6,605 nt of DNA from an uncultured candidate division Zixibacteria bacterium (GCA_913009765.1 CAJVYT010000247.1:1-6605); one strand, 5' to 3'; positions 1 to 5,679 are shown, numbered from the stretch's first letter. The notes: generated by a model from the sequence alone, not told the origin. Program-made: numbers and translations.

Positions 1-64
1 AGCAGAAGACGGCATACGAGATATATCAGTGTGACTGGAGTTCAGACGTGTGCTCTTCCGATCT
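1..64. other. Illumina TruSeq P7 adapter (sequencing artefact)
   Basis: Bases 1-22 match the P7 flow-cell primer lacking its first two bases. Bases 23-30 are the index segment (ATATCAGT in this orientation), and 31-64 match the TruSeq read-2 primer site ending in GCTCTTCCGATCT. The whole block is the reverse complement of 6540-6603, including the same index, so both contig ends were extended into adapter by read-through of short inserts. Genuine DNA begins at about 65. From memory the index corresponds to TruSeq LT index 25 (ACTGAT followed by AT). Confidence 0.98.
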
Positions 65-65
65 T

Positions 66-407
66 GAAGAAGCTAATGCTTTAGAAGGTCCATTGCTTGA
101 AAGAAATTTAATTGCTCTTTCAACTATCGCATCTATTGCTACCATGGTTGGTCTATTAGGTACTACAGTTGGTATGATTCGTGCTTTTGCTGCGACCGGT
201 AATGTTGAAGGCGGTGTTATTGATGCAACTTCTTTGGCAACAGGTATTTCAGAAGCTCTTATCAATACTGCCGGTGGACTTATTTCCGGTATTTTAGGTA
301 TTTTCTTCTATAACTTTTTTGTAAACAAAGTAGATGCTTTTAACTATACCACCGACGAAGCTACTTTTGAAGTCCTTCAAATTCTGAAAGAAAAAGAAGG
401 AATCTAA
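66..407 (+). CDS. exbB: ExbB/TolQ/MotA-family proton channel subunit, 5' truncated
   Basis: This is the C-terminal 113 residues of an ExbB-type subunit. ExbB forms the pentameric inner-membrane channel that, with ExbD, uses the proton gradient to energise TonB. Two hydrophobic helices are visible: one ending in VGLLGTTVGM and one starting GISEALINTAGGL and running to FFYN. They correspond to helices 2 and 3 of the family. The threonines of GLLGT and INTAGG match the pore-lining threonines known in E. coli ExbB. A short charged cytoplasmic tail (EILKEKEGI-like end) follows. The N-terminal half with helix 1 is off the contig. A GTG at 48 opens the same frame, but it and the residues MCSSD plus part of the next codon come from adapter, so it is not a real start. 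The stop TAA at 405-407 lies 3 nt before exbD-1, indicating an operon. TolQ or another homologue cannot be fully excluded, but the following tonB favours ExbB. Confidence 0.93.
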   Translation, partial: EEANALEGPLLERNLIALSTIASIATMVGLLGTTVGMIRAFAATGNVEGGVIDATSLATGISEALINTAGGLISGILGIFFYNFFVNKVDAFNYTTDEATFEVLQILKEKEGI

Positions 408-410
408 ATT

Positions 411-941
411 ATGGCGGCTAAAAAGAAACGTCGGGTAGCCATTAAATTGGATATGACACCTATGGTGGATATTGGATTCCTCCTACTCATATTCTATATG
501 GCAACGACAACTTTTAAACCACCTGAAGCACGTGCGGTCGATTTACCGGAGTCACATTCGCAGATTGAATTGCCGGATAAAGATATTATAAATATCACCG
601 TGACCAGTTTAGATTCAATGTATGTGGATTATACCTCTATTGCGGAAGTTGAGATTGAAGGTAAGATTGTGAATACTTCTGTAAGACATGTTTCTACATG
701 TGATGATGCTCCTTGTGTAGTCGAAAAAATTCTCCGAGCTCGGGGTAAGAACTATAAAGCATTGGTGGTTATTAAAGCAGATAGAGATGCATCGTTTGGT
801 ACTATGAAGAAAATTATGAATGAGATGCAGTCGAATAATCTGGAAAGATTTTTAATTATTACTGATAACGAAGTAGAAACAGAAGCTGCCGCTGCTGCTG
901 CACTTGCTGAAGAAGCTGCCGCTGCCGCTGCTGGGAAATAA
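411..941 (+). CDS. exbD: ExbD/TolR-family biopolymer transport protein (first copy)
   Basis: This 176-aa, single-span inner-membrane protein is the proton-carrying subunit of the ExbB-ExbD motor. A basic cytoplasmic start (AKKKRR) leads into a conserved LDMTPMVD segment and a helix at about residues 18-35. Asp20 in TPMVD aligns with the essential Asp25 of E. coli ExbD. The periplasmic part (about 36-155) contains the usual ExbD pattern, with a VVIKADRDASFGTMKKIM stretch at 119-136. Cys97 and Cys102 sit four residues apart and could form a periplasmic disulfide (inference). The end is unusual: residues 158-174 hold two runs of six alanines separated by LAEE, and the protein is longer than the roughly 140 aa of E. 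coli ExbD. The ATG is preceded by AAGGA at 397-401, overlapping the end of exbB, which suggests translational coupling. Confidence 0.94.
   Translation: MAAKKKRRVAIKLDMTPMVDIGFLLLIFYMATTTFKPPEARAVDLPESHSQIELPDKDIINITVTSLDSMYVDYTSIAEVEIEGKIVNTSVRHVSTCDDAPCVVEKILRARGKNYKALVVIKADRDASFGTMKKIMNEMQSNNLERFLIITDNEVETEAAAAAALAEEAAAAAAGK
882..932 (+). repeat. Alanine-codon direct repeat at the 3' end of exbD-1
   Basis: A 14-nt block (GAAGCTGCCGCTGC) occurs at 882-895 and again at 912-925, a 30-nt period in frame with the gene. Each copy begins a run of six alanine codons (885-902 and 915-932). The layout suggests an in-frame duplication or slippage event that created the Ala-rich periplasmic tail. Confidence 0.8.
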
Positions 942-952
942 ATAGATTTTAC

Positions 953-978
953 CGTTTGTCCAAATAAATGAACAAACG
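953..978 (+). promoter_or_regulatory. Stem-loop in the exbD-1/exbD-2 gap
   Basis: CGTTTGT at 953-959 pairs perfectly with ACAAACG at 972-978 across a 12-nt loop. It lies in the only sizeable gap (70 nt) of the operon and is not followed by a T-run, so it is not a normal intrinsic terminator. An intercistronic mRNA-processing or stability element is possible (inference). An 8-bp palindrome, CGTTAACG, starts at 977 and overlaps the right arm. Confidence 0.45.
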
Positions 979-1011
979 TTAACGAATAATTTGAAAGGAA
1001 GTGATTACTAA

Positions 1012-1665
1012 GTGGCTGGTGAAGTTGCCGAACGCTCGAAACCCACAAAAGGGAAAGGGCTCAGAAGACCTAAGCGTCGTGTCTCAATTAGACTTGATAT
1101 GACTCCAATGGTTGATATCGCTTTCCTCTTGTTGATCTTCTATATGGTTACAACTGTATTTGCGATGCCTCAGGCTATGGAGATAAATTTACCTCCTGCC
1201 GATCAGAAAGAACCTGTTGATATCAGGGAATCAAATCTTCTCACTATCCGTGTTGATGGTGAAGGTCGTTTTTGGTGGAATCCAGGAACACCGTCTCCTG
1301 ATAATCTTCCACTTCTACTGCCGTCAGCTCCTGATACTCCTGATACGGTTGTGTATAAGCTAAACTCTGATACCTTACAATCTCTGTTAGTAACACAAAA
1401 CAGAGAAAACAGTAAGCTGAATACGCTTATACTTATCAATGATGATGCAACTTATAAGGATATGGTAAATATTCTTGATGAAATCGATTTGATTGAACGT
1501 TCTTGGAACAAATTTACTGCTGAAAAGCTCGGTAAAAAAGTTGAAGAATTAACAAAAGAAGACGGGAAATTCTCCTATCGATATGCTATTGGCGATTGGG
1601 AAGAAAAAGATAATAGAATTATTGCCGCTGCAACACAGCAGGCAATAGAAAAGGGTGAGATATAA
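1012..1665 (+). CDS. exbD: ExbD/TolR-family biopolymer transport protein (second copy, long periplasmic part)
   Basis: This is a second ExbD, 217 aa, with the same role as the first copy: an ExbB-associated proton-conducting subunit anchored by one N-terminal helix. The basic cytoplasmic arm (residues 1-28) is longer than in copy 1. The LDMTPMVDIAFLLLIFYM segment at 28-45 is nearly identical to copy 1, and Asp35 is the counterpart of E. coli Asp25. The periplasmic region diverges: a Pro-rich stretch with WWNPGTPSPDNLP and PSAPDTPDT (about 88-112), an ExbD-like LILINDDATYKDMVNILDEI core (about 138-157), then a charged, partly helical extension of about 55 residues. The start is GTG: an in-frame TAA at 1009-1011 rules out anything upstream, and the next Met falls inside the conserved segment. 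AAGGA at 995-999 is a somewhat distant Shine-Dalgarno (12 nt). The stop overlaps the tonB-1 start by one base. Confidence 0.93.
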   Translation: MAGEVAERSKPTKGKGLRRPKRRVSIRLDMTPMVDIAFLLLIFYMVTTVFAMPQAMEINLPPADQKEPVDIRESNLLTIRVDGEGRFWWNPGTPSPDNLPLLLPSAPDTPDTVVYKLNSDTLQSLLVTQNRENSKLNTLILINDDATYKDMVNILDEIDLIERSWNKFTAEKLGKKVEELTKEDGKFSYRYAIGDWEEKDNRIIAAATQQAIEKGEI

Positions 1666-2396
1666 TGGCTAAACAAAATATATTATACTCTCCCTACGGT
1701 GCCTATGAACTCAAATCTAAGTACCAACGAAATTTTGCTATTGGAACTTTGTCTGTGGCAGCTTTTATCGGGTTACTTGTTTTGGGGTCATGGATTTATG
1801 GTGCTTTGCAAAATGACAATATGGATGCGATAGATGCTTCTGCTGTTGTTATTAAAACAATAGCAGATTTAGGTCCGCCGCCGTCAATTGCTAAAAAACC
1901 TCCTCAAGTAAAAGTAAGTCAGCCTGATGTTGCCGCTCCAAAAGTTGGTATTCCGAAACCGGTTGCTGATGATGAAGTTCTTGATGAAGATGTTGTTTTA
2001 GCTACAAGAGATGAACTGGCTGAAATTATAGCTCCTGATATTACTGCCGATAATGGCGAAGATAGTATTATTGATATTGCCGATGATGATTATCTTCCGG
2101 CAGCTGATGAATTTATACCGGTAGAAATTATGCCGGAAATGATTCATGAAACGAAACCTGCCTATCCTCGTTTAGCAAAACTAGCAGGTATTGAAGGTAC
2201 TGTTTGGGTAAAAGCTCTTATAGGTAAAAGCGGCAATGTTTTAAAAGCTCAGGTCGGTAAATCTTCAGGGACTGTTTCTTTAGATGATGCTGCTGTTGCT
2301 GCTGCAAAAGGCAATAAGTTCAAACCGGGTATTCAAAACGGTCGACCTATCAATGTTTGGGTTACTTATAAGGTTGTATTCTCGCTGAATAATTAG
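1665..2396 (+). CDS. tonB: TonB-family energy transducer (first copy)
   Basis: This 243-aa periplasm-spanning protein would transmit ExbB-ExbD energy to outer-membrane transporters. Residues 1-23 are cytoplasmic and contain YSPYGAYELKSKYQRN. A single helix spans about 24-47. The linker (about 50-150) begins with a short Pro/Lys section (PPPSIAKKPPQ, PKVGIPKP) and then turns strongly acidic (DDEVLDEDV, DIADDDY). The C-terminal TonB_C domain fills about 153-243, with the family pattern KPAYPRLAKLAGIEGTVWVK, then a small-residue helix with DDAAVAAAK, then WVTYKVVFSL. The ATG at 1665 overlaps the exbD-2 stop (TAATG), and AAGGGTGAG at 1651-1659 serves as ribosome-binding site. It is the last gene of the operon, followed by a strong terminator. 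No TonB-dependent receptor is visible in the window, so the cargo is unknown. Confidence 0.94.
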   Translation: MAKQNILYSPYGAYELKSKYQRNFAIGTLSVAAFIGLLVLGSWIYGALQNDNMDAIDASAVVIKTIADLGPPPSIAKKPPQVKVSQPDVAAPKVGIPKPVADDEVLDEDVVLATRDELAEIIAPDITADNGEDSIIDIADDDYLPAADEFIPVEIMPEMIHETKPAYPRLAKLAGIEGTVWVKALIGKSGNVLKAQVGKSSGTVSLDDAAVAAAKGNKFKPGIQNGRPINVWVTYKVVFSLNN

Positions 2397-2412
2397 CATA
2401 TATATCGTAAAT

Positions 2413-2447
2413 AAAAAAAGGCACTGTATCAATGAGTGCCTTTTTTT
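2413..2447 (+). terminator. Intrinsic terminator after tonB-1
   Basis: A 13-bp perfect stem is formed by seven A plus GGCACT (2413-2425) and AGTGCC plus seven T (2435-2447), with a 9-nt loop. The GC core followed by a seven-T run is a textbook Rho-independent terminator. The symmetric A-run would let it work on the opposite strand too. It closes the exbB-exbD-exbD-tonB operon and separates it from the second tonB. Confidence 0.93.
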
Positions 2448-2473
2448 ATTGCACAAAATCTTTGGTAAATCGT

Positions 2474-2486
2474 TTCTATTATAGAA
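2474..2486. repeat. 13-bp perfect palindrome upstream of tonB-2
   Basis: TTCTAT and ATAGAA flank a single central T. It lies 27 nt after the terminator and about 130 nt before tonB-2. Its size and symmetry fit a binding site for a dimeric regulator, but AT-rich palindromes also arise by chance, so an operator role is only a suggestion. Confidence 0.35.
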
Positions 2487-2516
2487 GACATTTATTTACA
2501 GTTATTATAGCTCTGA

Positions 2517-2542
2517 GCTGTCTGGAACCTATTCCTGACAGC
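2517..2542 (+). promoter_or_regulatory. Hairpin in the spacer upstream of tonB-2
   Basis: GCTGTC (2517-2522) pairs with GACAGC (2537-2542), and GGAA (2524-2527) pairs with TTCC (2532-2535) around the loop CCTA. A single T-T mismatch (2523/2536) interrupts the stem. The structure is too good to dismiss in an AT-rich spacer, and it has no T-run, so it is not a standard terminator. It may be a leader structure or operator for tonB-2 (inference). No convincing sigma-70 promoter was found in 2448-2617. Confidence 0.45.
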
Positions 2543-2606
2543 AGATATTATAAATCCCCTCATAGATAATCTCTCCTTGACGCATGAGAACCGTCCAAAA
2601 TGAAAA

Positions 2607-2610
2607 GGAG
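2607..2610 (+). promoter_or_regulatory. Ribosome-binding site that sets the tonB-2 start
   Basis: GGAG, within AAAAGGAG at 2603-2610, sits 7 nt before the ATG at 2618. An earlier in-frame ATG at 2600 lies upstream of this site and has no Shine-Dalgarno of its own. Starting at 2618 also aligns the protein with TonB-1 (MSTNSVFSPYGAFE against MAKQNILYSPYGAYE). Confidence 0.85.
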
Positions 2611-2617
2611 TATAGCT

Positions 2618-3364
2618 ATGTCGACAAATTCTGTTTTTTCTCCGTACGGTGCTTTTGAAATGAAAGCATCATATCAAAAAAATTTACTTATCGGGAATTT
2701 AATTGTTGTAGGTTTGACTCTCACAATAGTTTCTCTTTTTTGGATAATTTCACTATTTGTTACTCCACTTGTTGTAGTAATAGGACCTTTCGAAAATAAT
2801 AGAGGGGGATTGGTGGGGGAGAACCATCGCATTCCTTTAGATGCTGAAACTCTTCGACAACGAGGGAATAGACCCCAGATACAGCTTTATCCCGGGGTAA
2901 TTCCTAATCCGATTCCTGATGATGAATTTATAGATGATGAAGTTCCTGTTCTTATAAGTGTTGAAACATATGCCGGTGGTGATGGGATTGATAGTAACTA
3001 TGACGATAATTTATATACAGGGGAAGGAAATCCAAGTTATGTATATGGAGGTAGTGATGAAATATACCCGGGTGAAACAGATTTTGTCCCGTTTGAAAAA
3101 GAACCGGAGATGTACTATTACAAACAGCCAAGTTATCCCCGATTATGTAAATTAGCAGGTATTGAGGGAGTAGTGACTATAAAAGTTTTGATAGGTAAAG
3201 ACGGATTAGTGATAAAAGCAAAAATCGCCCGTTCATCAGGAAGCGACGCATTGGATGCTGCCGCTTTGTCAGCTGCTAAAGATAATAAGTTTAGTCCGGC
3301 TCTGCAAAACTCTAATCCGATTTCATTGTGGGTTTCTTATAAAGTAACATTCACATTAGAGTAA
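2618..3364 (+). CDS. tonB: TonB-family energy transducer (second copy, Gly/Tyr/Asp-rich linker)
   Basis: This 248-aa paralogue of the upstream TonB has the same layout. The cytoplasmic motif FSPYGAFEMKASYQKN (7-22) precedes one inner-membrane helix (about 24-49). The C-terminal TonB_C domain (about 160-248) carries QPSYPRLCKLAGIEGVV and ends LWVSYKVTFTLE, close to TonB-1 apart from a Cys at 177 in place of Ala. The linker is quite different: it lacks Pro-Lys repeats, carries PIPDDEFIDDEVP, then a Gly/Asp/Tyr/Asn-rich stretch (about 117-150) and a YYY at 166-168. It is separated from the operon by a terminator and about 170 nt, so it is probably expressed independently. An alternative start at 2600 would add six residues, but the ribosome-binding site and paralogue alignment favour 2618. 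It may serve different receptors or conditions while sharing the same ExbB-ExbD motor (inference). Confidence 0.92.
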   Translation: MSTNSVFSPYGAFEMKASYQKNLLIGNLIVVGLTLTIVSLFWIISLFVTPLVVVIGPFENNRGGLVGENHRIPLDAETLRQRGNRPQIQLYPGVIPNPIPDDEFIDDEVPVLISVETYAGGDGIDSNYDDNLYTGEGNPSYVYGGSDEIYPGETDFVPFEKEPEMYYYKQPSYPRLCKLAGIEGVVTIKVLIGKDGLVIKAKIARSSGSDALDAAALSAAKDNKFSPALQNSNPISLWVSYKVTFTLE

Positions 3365-3407
3365 CAAGAACCGGGGAGATGGTGGACAGATTTTGTATAG
3401 CTGTCTT

Positions 3408-3426
3408 AAACAAATTATTGTTTTTT
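3408..3426 (+). terminator. Weak terminator-like hairpin after tonB-2
   Basis: AAACAA (3408-3413) pairs with TTGTTT (3418-3423) around a 4-nt loop, followed by more T to 3426. The stem is short and AT-only, so efficiency is doubtful. A second weak stem (GACAG 3385-3389 with CTGTC 3401-3405) lies just upstream. The position between two convergent genes is right for a terminator. The hairpin touches the stop codon of the minus-strand gene. Confidence 0.3.
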
Positions 3427-5320
3427 ATGGACAAAGTGCCGGTGCCGGTCCATCTTGGAACATATAGGCAATCAAAGCGACTAAATCACTAATATTAATT
3501 GGGGAATTACCTCCTGAACCGTTAATATCTTCTTCTTCTTCACAAACAGGAGGATCTCCGTTTCGGAACATATGGTCTACCATTTTTATAACATCAGAAA
3601 CATTTATACCATTGTCATCAGGCGGATTTTCAGGGCTGTTGTCAACATTTCCCCTAATTCCTATACAGCAGGATTCAGATGATAACGATATAGAACCGCT
3701 GACGGTATCGGGAGTATAGCTTATACAGTTAGTTCTAAATGATGGTTCTTTGCCGTTAAAGGGAGAGAATATTATTGGATTGGGACCTCCGCTTGCATTG
3801 TTAGGAATAGTAAAATATAGAGACATAATAATTCCTTCACCTGCAGGTAAACTAGGAGAGCTGTTTGTGGTGGTAGAACGAATTAAAATCGAGGCTCTAT
3901 TATTAAATGGATCAAGAGCAGAGAATAACTGTTCTTCAAAATATTCGGTCATAAGACCTGCCGTGGAAAAAGAATCAAAGCTGAGGTTGTAGGGACCGCT
4001 CCAGTCAAATGGAACTTCAAATTCACGCATATCTAATGTGAATTTAGCCCATACATCAACTCTCACTGATGAACCGGGTAATGACTGAGCATCTAATGCA
4101 ATAAGTGTATCTGCTAAGACAGTATTGAATTCTTTTAGCACGTATAGCTGACCTTCGATATTGGAAGCATAAAAACGTCCACTTGGAGTTTGAGGATATA
4201 CTCCCCAGCATCCATTATAGTTAGCATTTTCCGATGCAGGATAGGTATCAAATTGGGCTATTTCTACTATAGAGTCAGGATTGGTTAAATCCAAAACCAC
4301 AACTCCTGATTCATAATGTGAAACATAAGCGGTGTCGCCTACAATTTGAGCATTATGGGCTAAATTACTGGGAGCTAAATATTCATCCGTCAGTTGTACG
4401 TTTTGTAAATCTTCAATATTCCAAAGTTTGATAGTTTTTCCGGGGGTCTCTTCGGTTGTCAAAAGATGACGTTTGTCGCCGGTCGGCCAAATATTATGTA
4501 CATATCCGGCATTGGGAATAGTCACGCGGGTAAGCATCTCCGGTGAATTTTTGTTTGCCATATTCCAAATAGAAAAAGACGGGTTCACACCTTCTGCCAT
4601 ATACAGAGTATCATTATGACAAAATATATCATGTATTCCGCCGCTGGGACCAAAGCTGCCGACATAAGATGGGTTTTCAGGATTTGATAAATCTTGTATA
4701 TGTACCGATTGATTAACAGATGATGTACCCTCTATATATGCATATCCCTGAACAGTGTCGATTGATAAATTATGTGATGTTCGTTGTCCTGCACTACCGG
4801 TTGCGATAGAATTTACATAATGAACCGAATCGGGAAGATACTGCATGTCAATTATAAGTAAACCGTCATTAGTACCGGTAGCCTCAGAAACTGCATAGCA
4901 GTAGTTTTGGTATGTTTTTATATCATGCCAAGTACCCGACGGGGCAGGAACAGAGCCGGCTAATGAGGCAGTTTCCAAGTTATAAAATTCAATGGCATTC
5001 CACGAGGCGTATATCGCATACTCTGTACCACTACTGTCTGTCCAACCCCAGCAGTCAGAACCGGCTCCTGTTGCTGTTGTGAACATGAACTCACTACAGA
5101 CAATAGAGACAGAATCACCGCTTTTGTATGGGTTAGTAGAAACATCGGCAGATAGTGCAGTTGAAAGTTTGTTTTCAGGATTATCGATTGGTTTACGATT
5201 GATAGGGAGAATAAAGTTGGGGTCGTTTAACACCTCAAGGGGAATTGCGAAAAGATGTGATGAGATGGAAAGACAGCATAAGATGGCGGTAATGCAAAGT
5301 CTTTTAAAATTTGTAGGCAT
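3425..5320 (-). CDS. Secreted choice-of-anchor B beta-propeller protein with cohesin-like and dockerin-like domains
   Basis: This is a 631-aa exported protein. A Sec signal peptide covers about 1-25 (KR, a hydrophobic core, then LFA as likely cleavage site). Residues about 85-397 form a beta-propeller of the LVIVD/choice-of-anchor B type: it opens with CWGWTDSSGTEYAIYASWN, repeats a His-containing strand about every 46-51 residues (His132, 183, 230, 275, 322), and closes with WGVYPQTPSGRFYASNIEG. Residues about 402-548 look like a cohesin-type beta-sandwich. After a CC pair (551-552) come two dockerin-like repeats, GINVSDVIKMVDHMF (571-585) and PINISDLVALIAYMF (607-621), each preceded by Asp/Asn-rich possible calcium loops. 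The protein ends in a short ALCP tail. Substrate and anchor are unknown; no enzyme motif is apparent. The ATG is preceded by GAAAGG at 5327-5332, and a good promoter lies about 100 nt upstream. It is convergent with tonB-2 and divergent from the DUF7948 gene. Confidence 0.88.
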   Translation of the reverse strand: MPTNFKRLCITAILCCLSISSHLFAIPLEVLNDPNFILPINRKPIDNPENKLSTALSADVSTNPYKSGDSVSIVCSEFMFTTATGAGSDCWGWTDSSGTEYAIYASWNAIEFYNLETASLAGSVPAPSGTWHDIKTYQNYCYAVSEATGTNDGLLIIDMQYLPDSVHYVNSIATGSAGQRTSHNLSIDTVQGYAYIEGTSSVNQSVHIQDLSNPENPSYVGSFGPSGGIHDIFCHNDTLYMAEGVNPSFSIWNMANKNSPEMLTRVTIPNAGYVHNIWPTGDKRHLLTTEETPGKTIKLWNIEDLQNVQLTDEYLAPSNLAHNAQIVGDTAYVSHYESGVVVLDLTNPDSIVEIAQFDTYPASENANYNGCWGVYPQTPSGRFYASNIEGQLYVLKEFNTVLADTLIALDAQSLPGSSVRVDVWAKFTLDMREFEVPFDWSGPYNLSFDSFSTAGLMTEYFEEQLFSALDPFNNRASILIRSTTTNSSPSLPAGEGIIMSLYFTIPNNASGGPNPIIFSPFNGKEPSFRTNCISYTPDTVSGSISLSSESCCIGIRGNVDNSPENPPDDNGINVSDVIKMVDHMFRNGDPPVCEEEEDINGSGGNSPINISDLVALIAYMFQDGPAPALCP

Positions 5321-5415
5321 ACATAACCTTTCAAAATGCCATGCGGCAGATACTATTATGTGATGTTTATTTTATTCTTAGTAAAGTATGGTCTATGAAG
5401 TACCATTTAGTATGT

Positions 5416-5443
5416 ATGATAACATTATTTTTATTGTTGTCAA
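5416..5443 (-). promoter_or_regulatory. Sigma-70-like promoter for the minus-strand propeller gene
   Basis: Read on the minus strand, TTGACA (5443-5438) is a perfect -35 box. After a 16-nt AT-rich spacer comes TATCAT (5421-5416), five of six matches to the -10 consensus. Transcription would start near 5409, giving a leader of about 90 nt before the ATG at 5320. The sigma-factor preferences of this lineage are not known to me, so function is inferred from consensus only. Confidence 0.55.
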
Positions 5444-5631
5444 CGTAATAAACGATAGAAACTTAAAAAAGTTCCTTATAGGTCATATTAGTCCAAAATT
5501 TAAGAAATGTTGTAGCTTATATCGCAAATATTACGGTGAGTGGGGAGAGAGTAATTTTTTGTATTGAGCAAAATAGTAATACTGAACAATCTTTTAACCA
5601 TGTCTATACATGAAAGTTTTATGTTTGAAAG

Positions 5632-5679
5632 TAGGTGAATTTATATATTATTTATGCTTGTATGTTAACAATAGGTGAA
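5632..5679 (+). repeat. Pair of TAGGTGAA direct repeats upstream of the DUF7948 gene
   Basis: TAGGTGAA occurs at 5632-5639 and 5672-5679, exactly 40 bp apart, and the next bases remain similar (T/C followed by TT). The spacing is close to four helical turns and the pair lies just upstream of the start. It could be a two-site operator, but two 8-mers can recur by chance. Confidence 0.3.

Noticed and set aside
1..64. Long inverted repeat with the right end, suggesting a transposon or linear replicon terminus
   Set aside because: It matches the Illumina TruSeq P7 adapter with index; purely technical.
48..65. GTG start giving a 119-aa ExbB
   Set aside because: The start codon and first residues are adapter; the true ExbB N-terminus is missing.
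26..265. Minus-strand 79-aa ORF
   Set aside because: Antisense to exbB and ends inside adapter (SEEHTSELQSH).
752..1048. Minus-strand 98-aa ORF with Ala/Ser runs
   Set aside because: Shadow of the Ala-codon repeat of exbD-1; no start context or family resemblance.
1203..1439. Minus-strand 78-aa ORF
   Set aside because: Antisense to the clearly coding exbD-2.
2577..2582. TTGACG as a -35 box for tonB-2
   Set aside because: No -10-like sequence at 16-18 nt; it would also place the transcription start at or beyond the start codon.
2600..2617. Upstream ATG as the start of tonB-2
   Set aside because: It overlaps the Shine-Dalgarno for the ATG at 2618, has none of its own, and adds residues not found in TonB-1.
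2958..3155. Plus-strand 65-aa ORF
   Set aside because: Out-of-frame shadow inside tonB-2.
3750..3992. Plus-strand 80-aa ORF
   Set aside because: Antisense to the propeller gene; no ribosome-binding site or recognisable domain.
4960..5145. Minus-strand 61-aa ORF
   Set aside because: Alternative frame within the propeller gene.
4992..5363. Plus-strand 123-aa ORF
   Set aside because: Antisense to the signal-peptide end of the propeller gene; composition looks like reverse-complement coding.
5388..5406. ATGGT/ACCAT hairpin in the leader of the propeller gene
   Set aside because: Only 5 bp with a 9-nt loop and no extension; likely chance in AT-rich DNA.
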